From positions 62,001 through 126,000 of the forward strand of contig CAINMV010000014.1 in NCBI GenBank assembly GCA_903850915.1: a stretch of 64,000 bases of DNA. Direction: 5' to 3'. Shown piece after piece: positions 56,930 through 64,000 of the stretch (the stretch's first letter is position 1; each line of letters starts with the position of its first letter). The notes below the pieces were generated by a model. The model did not search any database. It was not told the DNA's origin and saw nothing but the letters and a program-made list of their open reading frames with translations. Position numbers and translations under genes: made by a program. The stretch comes from an uncultured Bacteroidota bacterium (GTDB taxonomy: Bacteria > Bacteroidota > Bacteroidia > UKL13-3).

Positions 56930-57637
56930 TTAAGCTAGATTATGATATACATGTTGCATATCATCGTCTGCTTCAATTTTTTCTACAAGTTCGAGCACTT
57001 CGTTGGCTTGCTCTTCGGTTAAATCAACTGTAGAGCTTGGGATGCGTTGTTTCTCGGCACTAACAATAGTGAAGTTTTTGTCTTCAATGAACTTCTGCAT
57101 AGTTCCATAATCGCTGAAGCTTGTATATAACAATATCTCTTCCCCATCTACCATAAGTTCTTCTAAACCAGCATCAATGCCTTCCAATTCAAGCTCGTCG
57201 GTATCAATTCCAGTGCCTTTAATGCGAAATACACCTTTGTGGTCAAACAAATAATCGTTGGCGCCCATTTTACTCAACTCACCTCCGCCACGATTAAAAA
57301 ACGTACGTAAATTACTAACCGTGCGTGTGGTGTTGTTTGTAGCACATTCTATTATCAATGAAATTCCATGAGGTGCCTTGCCATGATACGTTACTTCTTC
57401 TAAGTCTGATTCATCCTTGCTTGATGCTCTTTTTATAGCCGCCTCAACACGGTCTTTAGGCATGTTAATGGCCTTTGCGGCTTGCATTGCTATGCGTAAG
57501 CGTGGATTGTTTTCGGGTAAAGGGCCGTTTTGTTTTACAGCCATCGAAATCTCTTTACCGATGCGGGTAAAGCCTTTGCTCATTTTGTCGAAACGGGCAA
57601 ACATTACATGTTTACGTTTTTCAAATACGCGTCCCAT
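56930..57637 (-). CDS. YebC/PmpR family protein (translation/transcription factor)
   Basis: The protein has 235 residues. Family signatures are KHVMFARFDKMSKGFTRIGKEISMAVKQNG at the start, AMQAAKAINMPKDRVEAAIKRA near 60 and the Gly-rich FFNRGGGELSKMGANDYLF near 125. YebC proteins are described as transcription regulators, and recent work links them to relief of ribosome stalling. The track start lies inside a -7 box (57665-57672); ATG 57637 is therefore used. The gene is divergent from rfbA. Confidence 0.9.
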   Translation of the reverse strand: MGRVFEKRKHVMFARFDKMSKGFTRIGKEISMAVKQNGPLPENNPRLRIAMQAAKAINMPKDRVEAAIKRASSKDESDLEEVTYHGKAPHGISLIIECATNNTTRTVSNLRTFFNRGGGELSKMGANDYLFDHKGVFRIKGTGIDTDELELEGIDAGLEELMVDGEEILLYTSFSDYGTMQKFIEDKNFTIVSAEKQRIPSSTVDLTEEQANEVLELVEKIEADDDMQHVYHNLA

Positions 57638-57664
57638 AAATAGTTTTGATATACAATTAAAGTG

Positions 57665-57672
57665 CAAAAATA
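57665..57672 (-). promoter_or_regulatory. -7 promoter box of the yebC gene
   Basis: TATTTTTG on the minus strand matches fully. It overlaps the upstream start used in the ORF track and excludes it. Confidence 0.55.
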
Positions 57673-57782
57673 CAAATTAAGAATTTAGTGGGAAATGTTT
57701 ATACGCTTCTTCGCGGTTTCTAAATCATTTTACTAGGTTTACTAGTCCAAAAATAGTATGTGGCTGAATTGCGGCTTCCATT

Positions 57783-57790
57783 TATATTTG
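57783..57790 (+). promoter_or_regulatory. -7 promoter box of rfbA
   Basis: TATATTTG matches fully and lies inside the extended track ORF, so translation should begin at ATG 57809. Confidence 0.6.
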
Positions 57791-57808
57791 CATTTTAAAG
57801 TCTTTACC

Positions 57809-58669
57809 ATGAAAGGAATAATATTAGCTGGAGGAAGTGGCACCCGTTTGCATCCACTCACACTTGCCATGAGCAAGCAAATGATGCCTGTATACGATAA
57901 ACCCATGATTTATTATCCGCTATCAGTATTGATGATGGCAGGTATTAAAGAGGTGCTTATCATCTCCACACCACACGATCTTCCTCAATTTAAAAAGCTG
58001 TTGGGTGATGGCGCCTCTCTTGGTTGTAATTTTGAATATGCAGAACAACCTAACCCGAATGGGTTGGCACAAGCCTTTGTAATCGGGGAGTCTTTTATTG
58101 GTGACGACAAAGTATGTTTGATTCTTGGCGATAACATTTTCTTTGGTTCTAACCTTCAAGACCTTTTAGAGCAGAGTAGCAATCCTGATGGTGGAGTGGT
58201 TTTTGCCTATCACGTAAGCGATCCAGAACGTTATGGGGTTGTAGAGTTTGATGAAAATAATAAGGCCTTGAGCATTGAGGAAAAACCACAATTCCCTAAA
58301 AGTAATTATGCGGTGCCAGGTTTGTATTTTTATGATAATGAGGTGGTAGATATTGCCAAGAATTTGAAGCCAAGCCCTAGGGGTGAATTCGAAATCACAG
58401 ATGTAAACAAAAAATATCTTGAAATGGGCAAGTTAAAAGTGGGTATTCTCTCTCGTGGCACAGCATGGCTCGACACAGGCACTTTTGCTTCATTAATGCA
58501 GGCAGGACAATTTGTACAGGTAATCGAAGAACGTCAGGGGCTAAAAATTGGATGTATTGAAGAAATTGCTTTTCGTAAGGGGTTTATTTGTAAGGAACAG
58601 CTTATGGATATTGCTAAACCACTCACAAAAAGTGGATATGGAACATATCTTTTGAGTTTACTTAAGTAA
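57809..58669 (+). CDS. rfbA: Glucose-1-phosphate thymidylyltransferase
   Basis: The protein has 286 residues, the standard length. It makes dTDP-glucose from glucose-1-phosphate and dTTP, the first step towards dTDP-rhamnose and other deoxysugars. The nucleotide-binding [15 protein letters not shown] is at residues 4-18, followed by [25 protein letters not shown] near 107, [20 protein letters not shown] near 160-180 and [10 protein letters not shown] near 220. rfbB, rfbC and rfbD are not adjacent in this window. The start was corrected from 57758 because of the -7 box. Confidence 0.96.
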   Translation: MKGIILAGGSGTRLHPLTLAMSKQMMPVYDKPMIYYPLSVLMMAGIKEVLIISTPHDLPQFKKLLGDGASLGCNFEYAEQPNPNGLAQAFVIGESFIGDDKVCLILGDNIFFGSNLQDLLEQSSNPDGGVVFAYHVSDPERYGVVEFDENNKALSIEEKPQFPKSNYAVPGLYFYDNEVVDIAKNLKPSPRGEFEITDVNKKYLEMGKLKVGILSRGTAWLDTGTFASLMQAGQFVQVIEERQGLKIGCIEEIAFRKGFICKEQLMDIAKPLTKSGYGTYLLSLLK

Positions 58670-58716
58670 ATCAAAAACTTTTTTATTTGCTATAACAAAA
58701 ATCGTAATTCATAACA

Positions 58717-59262
58717 ATGGTTTCTAGCTTCACAATTCGATATGCAAAGCTTGCTGATGCAGAATCCGTTTTAGGCATTTATGCTCCATTTATAATTAAT
58801 ACATCTATTACCTTTGAATATACGGTTCCTACCTTGGAGGAATACAGGACTCGGATGCAGAAAATTATGGAGGTTTACCCTTTCTTAGTTGCGGAAAGAG
58901 GCGATGAAATTATTGGATTTGCCTATGCAACTAAATTTAGAGAAAGGGCGGCATATCAATGGGATATCGAAACTTCGGTTTATATTTCCGAAGGATTTCA
59001 ATCTCAAGGTGTTGCGAGGCAACTGTATAGTAAATTACTTCTCGATTGTGAATCTCAGGGTTTTTATAATGCCTATGCAGTCATTACGCTTCCGAATGAT
59101 AAAAGCATTGCATTTCATTTAAAAGCGGGATTTAGCAAGGTTGGCGTTTTCTCAAAATCGGGATATAAAAAAGAACAATGGCACGATGTGATGTTTTTAG
59201 AAAAGCAATTGATGGTTGCCAAAGGAATTCCTAATGCTGTAAAGGGCCCTTCAAAAGCCTAA
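58717..59262 (+). CDS. GNAT N-acetyltransferase (phosphinothricin acetyltransferase-like)
   Basis: The protein has 181 residues. It belongs to the Pat/MnaT-like GNAT group, with FTIRYAKLADAESVLGIYAPFI at the start, TSITFEYTVPTLEEY and a central WDIETSVYISEGFQSQGVARQLY (motif A for acetyl-CoA pyrophosphate binding, near 88-110). ITLPNDKSIAFHLKAGF follows. Such enzymes acetylate methionine sulfone or sulfoximine or related amines. It follows rfbA by 47 bases, but no functional link is apparent. The acetyl acceptor is unknown. Confidence 0.88.
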   Translation: MVSSFTIRYAKLADAESVLGIYAPFIINTSITFEYTVPTLEEYRTRMQKIMEVYPFLVAERGDEIIGFAYATKFRERAAYQWDIETSVYISEGFQSQGVARQLYSKLLLDCESQGFYNAYAVITLPNDKSIAFHLKAGFSKVGVFSKSGYKKEQWHDVMFLEKQLMVAKGIPNAVKGPSKA

Positions 59263-59311
59263 TTTCAATTTTAGTAATTAACGATGGTGTTGTTAAAAAT
59301 TCGCGGATAAC

Positions 59312-59341
59312 AAAAAACCACGACGTTTCAGGTCGTGGTTC
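59312..59341 (-). terminator. Terminator of the ftsZ end of the division cluster
   Basis: A perfect 9-bp stem AACCACGAC/GTCGTGGTT with a 7-base loop is followed on the minus strand by a T-run. It lies 20 bases after the ftsZ stop and marks the end of the cluster. Confidence 0.9.
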
Positions 59342-59361
59342 TCAAGTTCACATTGAAAAAA

Positions 59362-60930
59362 TTAATCTACTTCAGGATTGAAGAAAGAATTATTCGTATT
59401 AAAAAGTGATCCATTATCACCTTTGTCGGTATTTAGAGCGGTATTCGAACTAATGCGTTCTGAGGAATGAATCTCGTCGTCCAACTGTAATTTCGAACGC
59501 ATATAGGCTGGTGTGTTAATTTGATCTTCGATATCTTCTACAGGCTTTGTTACATCGTAATTAAACCCCCTAAGTTTTGATGCACGTTCTTGCGCTCTTT
59601 TTTGAAGTTCAATTTCATCAAGAGAAGGCGTAACAATCAAATTTTCTGGTTGAGTGTTCGTGGCAACTTGAAATGTTTCTGCCACTTTAGCATTTGAATT
59701 TAAGTACGTAAGATTCTTATTTTCGTCAGCAATGACTGTTGGGGTAATTGGCTGCGGATTAAAATTGGCAAACGCAAAACTTTCTTTTTCTGGTAAAACA
59801 TCTGTTTTGTCTACCCTTGTCATTGTTACATCTCCATTATTTATAGTAACGTTCGATGGAGCTTCCACAATTGCTATTGGAGTTGAAACAGCAGCATCAA
59901 CATGCGCTGATGGGATTTCAGATACTATCTTTTTTTCATCACTTCCTTTGATGTTATAGTTCACCTCAAATCCTGTAACAATAAGAGTTACGCGTAATTC
60001 GTCTTCAAGTGTCTCATCATGGCAATCTCCAATTTTTATGTTTGCATCTAATCCTACAGCATCTTCGATATACGTCATAATTTGATCGAATTCATCCATC
60101 ATAAATTCTCTTCGGCCGTAGGTGATGTTGGCCAATACATGCTCAGCACCATTTACATTGGCATCGTTTAATAATGGCGATTCCAATGCCGCATTAATAG
60201 CCTCTATGGCTCTATTTTGTCCGTTTGCTTCTCCAATTCCCATCAGTGCAGATCCACTGTCTGTCATCGCGTTGCGTACATCAGCAAAATCTACATTCAT
60301 CCTACCCGTGATAGTAATTAATTCGGAAATTCCTTTTGCTGCAGTGCATAGCACATCATCCGCTTTAGCGAAGGCCGCATTCATAGAAAGGTTTCCGAAA
60401 AGCAAAGGTAATTTGTCGTTATTTACCATAATAACACTGTCAGTGTTTTTACGTAATTCGTTAATTCCTTCTTCTGCGAGATTTCTTTTTCTGCGACCTT
60501 CACGCATAAATGGTGTAGTGATAATTCCGATTGTTAGTATACCTAAATCTTTGGCTATACGTGCAATCACTGGCGCTGCTCCTGTTCCTGTTCCACCACC
60601 CATGCCGGCTGTAATAAAAACCATCTTGGTGTTTTTGGATAGAAGTTGCTCAATTTCCTCACGCGATTCCTCGGCTGCTAAATTTCCAATATCTGGATTC
60701 GATCCAGCTCCTAATCCTTCAGTTAATGTTTTACCTAAAAACACTTTGGTCGGTATCGGACTTGAGTTTAAGGCTTGAGCGTCGGTATTGCAAATAATGA
60801 AATCTACATCTTTTATGCCCATGCGATACATGTGGTTAATTGCATTACCACCACCACCTCCAACACCAATAACTTTTATTATGTTGTTGCGCTGTTCCTT
60901 TGGAATATCAAATTTTATTATGTCTGCCAT
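59362..60930 (-). CDS. ftsZ: Cell division protein FtsZ
   Basis: The protein has 522 residues, longer than E. coli FtsZ because of an extended linker. The tubulin-type GTPase core (about 1-330) has IKVIGVGGGGGNAINHM, the signature GMGGGTGTGAAPVIA and the synergy loop DFADVRNAM. The linker (about 335-470) is low-complexity and polar. A conserved C-terminal peptide, INTPAYMRSKLQL, serves to bind FtsA. It polymerises into the division ring. It lies last in murB-ftsQ-ftsA-ftsZ, followed by a strong terminator. Confidence 0.97.
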   Translation of the reverse strand: MADIIKFDIPKEQRNNIIKVIGVGGGGGNAINHMYRMGIKDVDFIICNTDAQALNSSPIPTKVFLGKTLTEGLGAGSNPDIGNLAAEESREEIEQLLSKNTKMVFITAGMGGGTGTGAAPVIARIAKDLGILTIGIITTPFMREGRRKRNLAEEGINELRKNTDSVIMVNNDKLPLLFGNLSMNAAFAKADDVLCTAAKGISELITITGRMNVDFADVRNAMTDSGSALMGIGEANGQNRAIEAINAALESPLLNDANVNGAEHVLANITYGRREFMMDEFDQIMTYIEDAVGLDANIKIGDCHDETLEDELRVTLIVTGFEVNYNIKGSDEKKIVSEIPSAHVDAAVSTPIAIVEAPSNVTINNGDVTMTRVDKTDVLPEKESFAFANFNPQPITPTVIADENKNLTYLNSNAKVAETFQVATNTQPENLIVTPSLDEIELQKRAQERASKLRGFNYDVTKPVEDIEDQINTPAYMRSKLQLDDEIHSSERISSNTALNTDKGDNGSLFNTNNSFFNPEVD

Positions 60931-60961
60931 ATTATTTTAATTTTTAACTTTGTGTTGACTT

Positions 60962-62305
60962 TTATTTTTCGTAATCTTCAAATTCTCCATCTTTAAAGAA
61001 GCCTCTTAAAAACCCACTAATTCCAGTATATAATGGGCCTTTTTTTTCTTTTATAGGAATATCTTTCACCGATTTTCCGTCTGATTCAACTTCTTCAACT
61101 TTCGTGTTTCTGTTATACAAATCCTCTGATTCATAATCTGCAAAACCTTTAATTACCAATCCTATACCTGTTGAATAGGTTGGGTTAGCCACATCAACGA
61201 AACTCTTTGCAAGATGTTCATTAGGTAAGCCCACACGTGCTGGCATACCAGTATGGTATTCTACAAATTGAGCCAAATGTTTTATGTTGGCACCACCTCC
61301 TGTGAATACAATACCTCCAATTAATTTTTTTTCTAAACCTACCGATTTTATTTCATGATATACATGACCAATAATCTCTATCATGCGGGCTTCGATTATT
61401 TTTGCGAGGTTTTTAGTGGAGATTTCACGATTGCCCCGACCACGCATGCTTTCTATCACAATGTAGTCGTTATCTTTTTCCATACTTGGCAAGCAGCTTC
61501 CATACTGCGTTTTTAACATTTCCGCCTGACGCTCCAAAATCATGCACCCGCTTTTGATATCATTTGTAAGAACCTTACCTGCAATTGGAATTATAGCGGT
61601 ATGACGAATTACATGATCATGAAAGATGGCCACATCTGTGGTTCCACCACCAATATCAACTAAACAAACGCCACCATCAAGTTCGTCTTCACTTAAGCAT
61701 GCTGCTGCTGAAGCAATAGGCTCTAAAAATAAAACCTTGGTGGTTAAATTGGCTTTCGAAACACATCTGCGAATATTATTTGCTGCTGTAATTTGTCCGG
61801 TGATAATATGGAAGTTTCCTTCAAGACGCGTACCCGACATCCCTACAGGCGTTCCAATTGCAAGCTCATTATCTACATAATAACTCTGTGGAATGACATC
61901 AATAATCTCATGGCCTGGTTCGAGAGGCACACGTTTCATGTCCATTATTAGCGCTTTAATATCGCGACTGTCAATTTCGTCATCAGTATTGTTGCGCAAG
62001 CGAATACAGCGACTCTGCGAGCTTTTTATATGCTGTCCAGCAATACCAACAAATACTTCCGCAATTTTTATTTGAACTTCACTATTTAGATTTTTTCGAA
62101 TATCATCTTCCGCTTTCTTTACGGCCTCTACAATAGCTTCGGTGGTTTGAACAATATTGGTTACTACACCCCTTTGAACTCCATTACTCTCGGCTTTTCC
62201 CATGCCAAGAATTTCTACCTTTCCAGATTCGTTTTTTCGTGCTACTAGCACACATATTTTTGTTGTTCCGATATCTAATCCTACGACGATTCTTGATTGT
62301 TCCAT
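60962..62305 (-). CDS. ftsA: Cell division protein FtsA
   Basis: The protein has 447 residues and an actin-like ATPase fold. Phosphate-binding segments are VVGLDIGTTKICVLV near 7-21 and VCLVDIGGGTTDVAIF near 213-228; GGIVFTGGGANIKHLAQF is near 330. The 1C domain replaces the usual actin subdomain. The C-terminal region is followed by an amphipathic end (YTGISGFLRGFFKDG) that would bind the membrane. It tethers FtsZ. It is separated by 31 bases from ftsZ and 24 from ftsQ. Confidence 0.96.
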   Translation of the reverse strand: MEQSRIVVGLDIGTTKICVLVARKNESGKVEILGMGKAESNGVQRGVVTNIVQTTEAIVEAVKKAEDDIRKNLNSEVQIKIAEVFVGIAGQHIKSSQSRCIRLRNNTDDEIDSRDIKALIMDMKRVPLEPGHEIIDVIPQSYYVDNELAIGTPVGMSGTRLEGNFHIITGQITAANNIRRCVSKANLTTKVLFLEPIASAAACLSEDELDGGVCLVDIGGGTTDVAIFHDHVIRHTAIIPIAGKVLTNDIKSGCMILERQAEMLKTQYGSCLPSMEKDNDYIVIESMRGRGNREISTKNLAKIIEARMIEIIGHVYHEIKSVGLEKKLIGGIVFTGGGANIKHLAQFVEYHTGMPARVGLPNEHLAKSFVDVANPTYSTGIGLVIKGFADYESEDLYNRNTKVEEVESDGKSVKDIPIKEKKGPLYTGISGFLRGFFKDGEFEDYEK

Positions 62306-62329
62306 TATTCGTTACTTATATTAAAATTA

Positions 62330-63088
62330 TTACTTCTTCTTAGCTACTATCTGGTTTTTAAAACTCAAGTTGATACTTGAATATTTATCCCAGCCTTTTT
62401 TTGATAACGCCTGTTTGTAAAAAGCAAACAAACGATCAAACTTATTCTCTACATCAGAAGCATCACCAAAAACAATTTTCGCATCACCCATTTTAGGGGT
62501 AAGTAAAATTTCATTTTCGGCTGATACAAAAATCTCTTCTATTGCACTTCCCCAGAAGCTACTATTATGCACAAATTGTGCAATACAGGAGCACGTTTTG
62601 AGGATATTTGAATTTATTGTGTCACATTTAGTACACTTCTCTTCTATGTTGCCGTGACAAACTAAAACACGGGGTGAGAAGTTGTCACTCAATGGAATTT
62701 TCATTTCTTGATCATCAATATAATAACCTTCTCCCGCTGAATTTATAACATGCATTACAGCATTACGTTGCCAAATTTTTATAAATAATGTGCCACTTAA
62801 ATCTTTATAAACTTCAGCATTCTTTATATGTGGATTGCCTTCAAGTAAGGCTTCTATTTTACTTGCATCAATGTTTTCAGCGGCATTTCCTAGCAAAGCG
62901 TTTCCTTCAATATAATCCATCACAAGTGATGAATCAATAAAATGATTTTCATTGCTGTTGTTTATCTCAATCGAAATTGATTGACACGTTTCATTTTTCT
63001 TATGAAGATTAATAGCATACAATAGCACTCCAACTCCAAAAATTAGAATGGTCCATACAAGGGATAATATTATTTTTTTATAACCCAT
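62330..63088 (-). CDS. ftsQ: Cell division protein FtsQ
   Basis: The protein has 252 residues. A single membrane helix (about 5-26) is followed by a POTRA-like domain with ALLEGNPHIKNAEVYKDLSGTLFIKIWQRNAV near 85-115 and a beta domain containing AGEGYYIDDQEMKIPLS. It is a bitopic member of the divisome. The call is supported by position between murB and ftsA. Its ATG overlaps the murB stop by one base (TAATG), indicating translational coupling. An unusual Cys cluster, CHGNIEEKCTKCDT...CSC, lies near 148-172. Confidence 0.9.
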   Translation of the reverse strand: MGYKKIILSLVWTILIFGVGVLLYAINLHKKNETCQSISIEINNSNENHFIDSSLVMDYIEGNALLGNAAENIDASKIEALLEGNPHIKNAEVYKDLSGTLFIKIWQRNAVMHVINSAGEGYYIDDQEMKIPLSDNFSPRVLVCHGNIEEKCTKCDTINSNILKTCSCIAQFVHNSSFWGSAIEEIFVSAENEILLTPKMGDAKIVFGDASDVENKFDRLFAFYKQALSKKGWDKYSSINLSFKNQIVAKKK

Positions 63089-64000
63089 TAGATGATATCG
63101 CTATTTTTAACTTGTCTTTCTCCAACGAAAAGCACCTCCGTGTGTAGTTTAATTTTAAATTTATCGTTTACTGATTTAATTATTAATTGAACTAACTCCA
63201 TAAACTCTTCTGCTGTTGCCCCGCCGTTATTAACAATGAAATTAGCATGTTTAGGGGATACTTGCACGTGTTTGTGCTCAAATCCTTTTAGACCAGCATC
63301 TTCTATAAGCTTACCAGCAAATGAAGGTAACGGATTCTTGAAAACACTGCCAGTATTCGGTTTATCCAACGGCTGTGATTCTTTTCTCTTTTCCAGCAGC
63401 CCTTTTCTTTTTAATGCCACGGCATCAATATCAGTTGCTTTTTTAAGTCGAAATGTCGTTTCTAAAATTACATCGTTTTCAAATTCAGTATGCCTATAGC
63501 TATAGTTTATTTCACTTTTGTTTTTAACTTGTACAATGCCATTGCGTATAAACTTCACACTATGTATATGCTCAAAAACTTCTGTTCCATAGGCTCCGGC
63601 ATTCATTCGTGTAGCACCACCTATGGTTGCTGGCACTCCCGCCGTTGACTCTAAACCTTCATAGCCGAGCTTTAAGGTTTCAAGTACAAACTTCGGCAGT
63701 GAATACGAGGCGCTTACTTTAAATAAGTCATCAACTTGATTGAAATAGGTTTCTGATTCGCTTACTGCAATTACAATTCCTCGAATACCAGCATCGCCAA
63801 CAAGCAAATTACTTCCATTGCCTAAAACGAAGTAAGGTAGCTGATGAAGTATTGCATATTGAACGGAAATTATAATATCGTTATTGTTTTTTGGTTTAAC
63901 ATATATATCCGCTGGGCCACCAATTTTCAACCAGGTATGTTTTTGCATTGGCTCATGCAATGCAATGTTGCCGTCAATTAACCTTGATAAGTCATCACCA
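63088..64000 (-). CDS. murB: UDP-N-acetylmuramate dehydrogenase, 5' end outside window
   Basis: MurB reduces UDP-GlcNAc-enolpyruvate to UDP-MurNAc with FAD and NADPH. The FAD region is HTWLKIGGPADIYVKP, FVLGNGSNLLVGDAGIRG and GLESTAGVPATIGGATRMNAGAYG. The catalytic Ser lies in NTGSVFKNP and the Glu in LHTEVLFVGE. The Tyr-loop motif NYSYRHTEF is present. The track starts at TTG 63960, but the same frame stays open to the window edge and encodes DDLSRLIDGNIALHEP, normal for the MurB N-terminus. The true start is therefore beyond base 64000. The stop overlaps the ftsQ start by one base. Confidence 0.94.
   Translation of the reverse strand, partial: GDDLSRLIDGNIALHEPMQKHTWLKIGGPADIYVKPKNNNDIIISVQYAILHQLPYFVLGNGSNLLVGDAGIRGIVIAVSESETYFNQVDDLFKVSASYSLPKFVLETLKLGYEGLESTAGVPATIGGATRMNAGAYGTEVFEHIHSVKFIRNGIVQVKNKSEINYSYRHTEFENDVILETTFRLKKATDIDAVALKRKGLLEKRKESQPLDKPNTGSVFKNPLPSFAGKLIEDAGLKGFEHKHVQVSPKHANFIVNNGGATAEEFMELVQLIIKSVNDKFKIKLHTEVLFVGERQVKNSDII

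Noticed and set aside
60122-60778. 218-residue plus-strand ORF opposite ftsZ
   Set aside because: It is a shadow of the conserved FtsZ GTPase domain. The long open frame results from codon usage of ftsZ.

Overview
The window is an AT-rich chromosomal segment of a Bacteroidota bacterium, probably in or near the Chitinophagales/Sphingobacteriales. This is inferred from several signals. Many genes are preceded by the Bacteroidota -7 box TAnnTTTG rather than a sigma70 -10 box, and there are almost no Shine-Dalgarno sequences. Secreted proteins carry type IX secretion (T9SS) style architecture. Families common in this phylum are present, including GSCFA, DUF4199, DUF2795, a CarboxypepD_reg-like protein and a MenE of the short Bacteroidota form. 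No rRNA, tRNA, insertion sequence, prophage or CRISPR array was seen. No intergenic stretch exceeds about 300 bases, so the segment is densely coding.

Layout. 1-4090: a large secreted subtilisin-like protease, cut by the window start and missing from the ORF track. 4.2-9.7 kb: a DNA glycosylase, then a glycosyltransferase block (GT2, two GT-C/GT39-type membrane enzymes, convergent GT4). 9.8-16.1 kb: panB, an ABC-F ATPase, a MenE-like ligase, an amidohydrolase-like protein and an MBL-fold hydrolase. 16.2-20.7 kb: an unknown acidic protein, DUF4199, a second GT2, a frameshifted RluE-type pseudouridine synthase and another GT39. 20.7-26.0 kb: a mutagenesis cassette of DnaE2-like polymerase, DinB and a divergent XRE-S24 (LexA-like) repressor. 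26.1-33.2 kb: cold shock protein, YceI and pirin, DUF2795, homogentisate dioxygenase, a small secreted protein, a T9SS cargo and an OmpA-family protein. 33.4-45.5 kb: GT2, acs, Nfu, Rel/SpoT, a sortilin/BNR repeat protein, glyA, TauE and tsaB. 45.5-48.8 kb: surface protein, GT4 and flippase. 48.9-55.8 kb: feoAB, GSCFA, prfA, rodA and pnuC. 55.8-59.3 kb: obgE, YebC, rfbA and a GNAT. 59.4-64.0 kb: the end of the division/cell-wall cluster in the order murB-ftsQ-ftsA-ftsZ.

How the genes work together. Envelope building is the main theme. Polyprenyl-phosphate sugar synthases (GT2) and GT-C/GT39 enzymes would make and use lipid-linked sugars, RfbA makes dTDP-glucose, a Wzx-like flippase and GT4 enzymes handle surface glycans, and RodA, MurB and FtsQAZ handle peptidoglycan and septation. 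The S24-DinB-DnaE2 group looks like a self-contained damage-inducible mutagenesis module. The feoAB pair is preceded by a perfect inverted repeat of metalloregulator type.

The less ordinary signals are these. The ABC-F protein has all degenerate residues in one of its two composite ATP sites. A 15-bp direct repeat overlaps the promoter and start codon of the S24 repressor. The prfA (RF1) leader holds a tiny ORF ending in UAG that runs into a multi-part hairpin. Two divergent -7 boxes abut around TTTGCAAA between a GT4 and a flippase gene. The rluE-like gene has a one-base frameshift. Several ORF-track starts were corrected because a -7 box lies inside the extended ORF.
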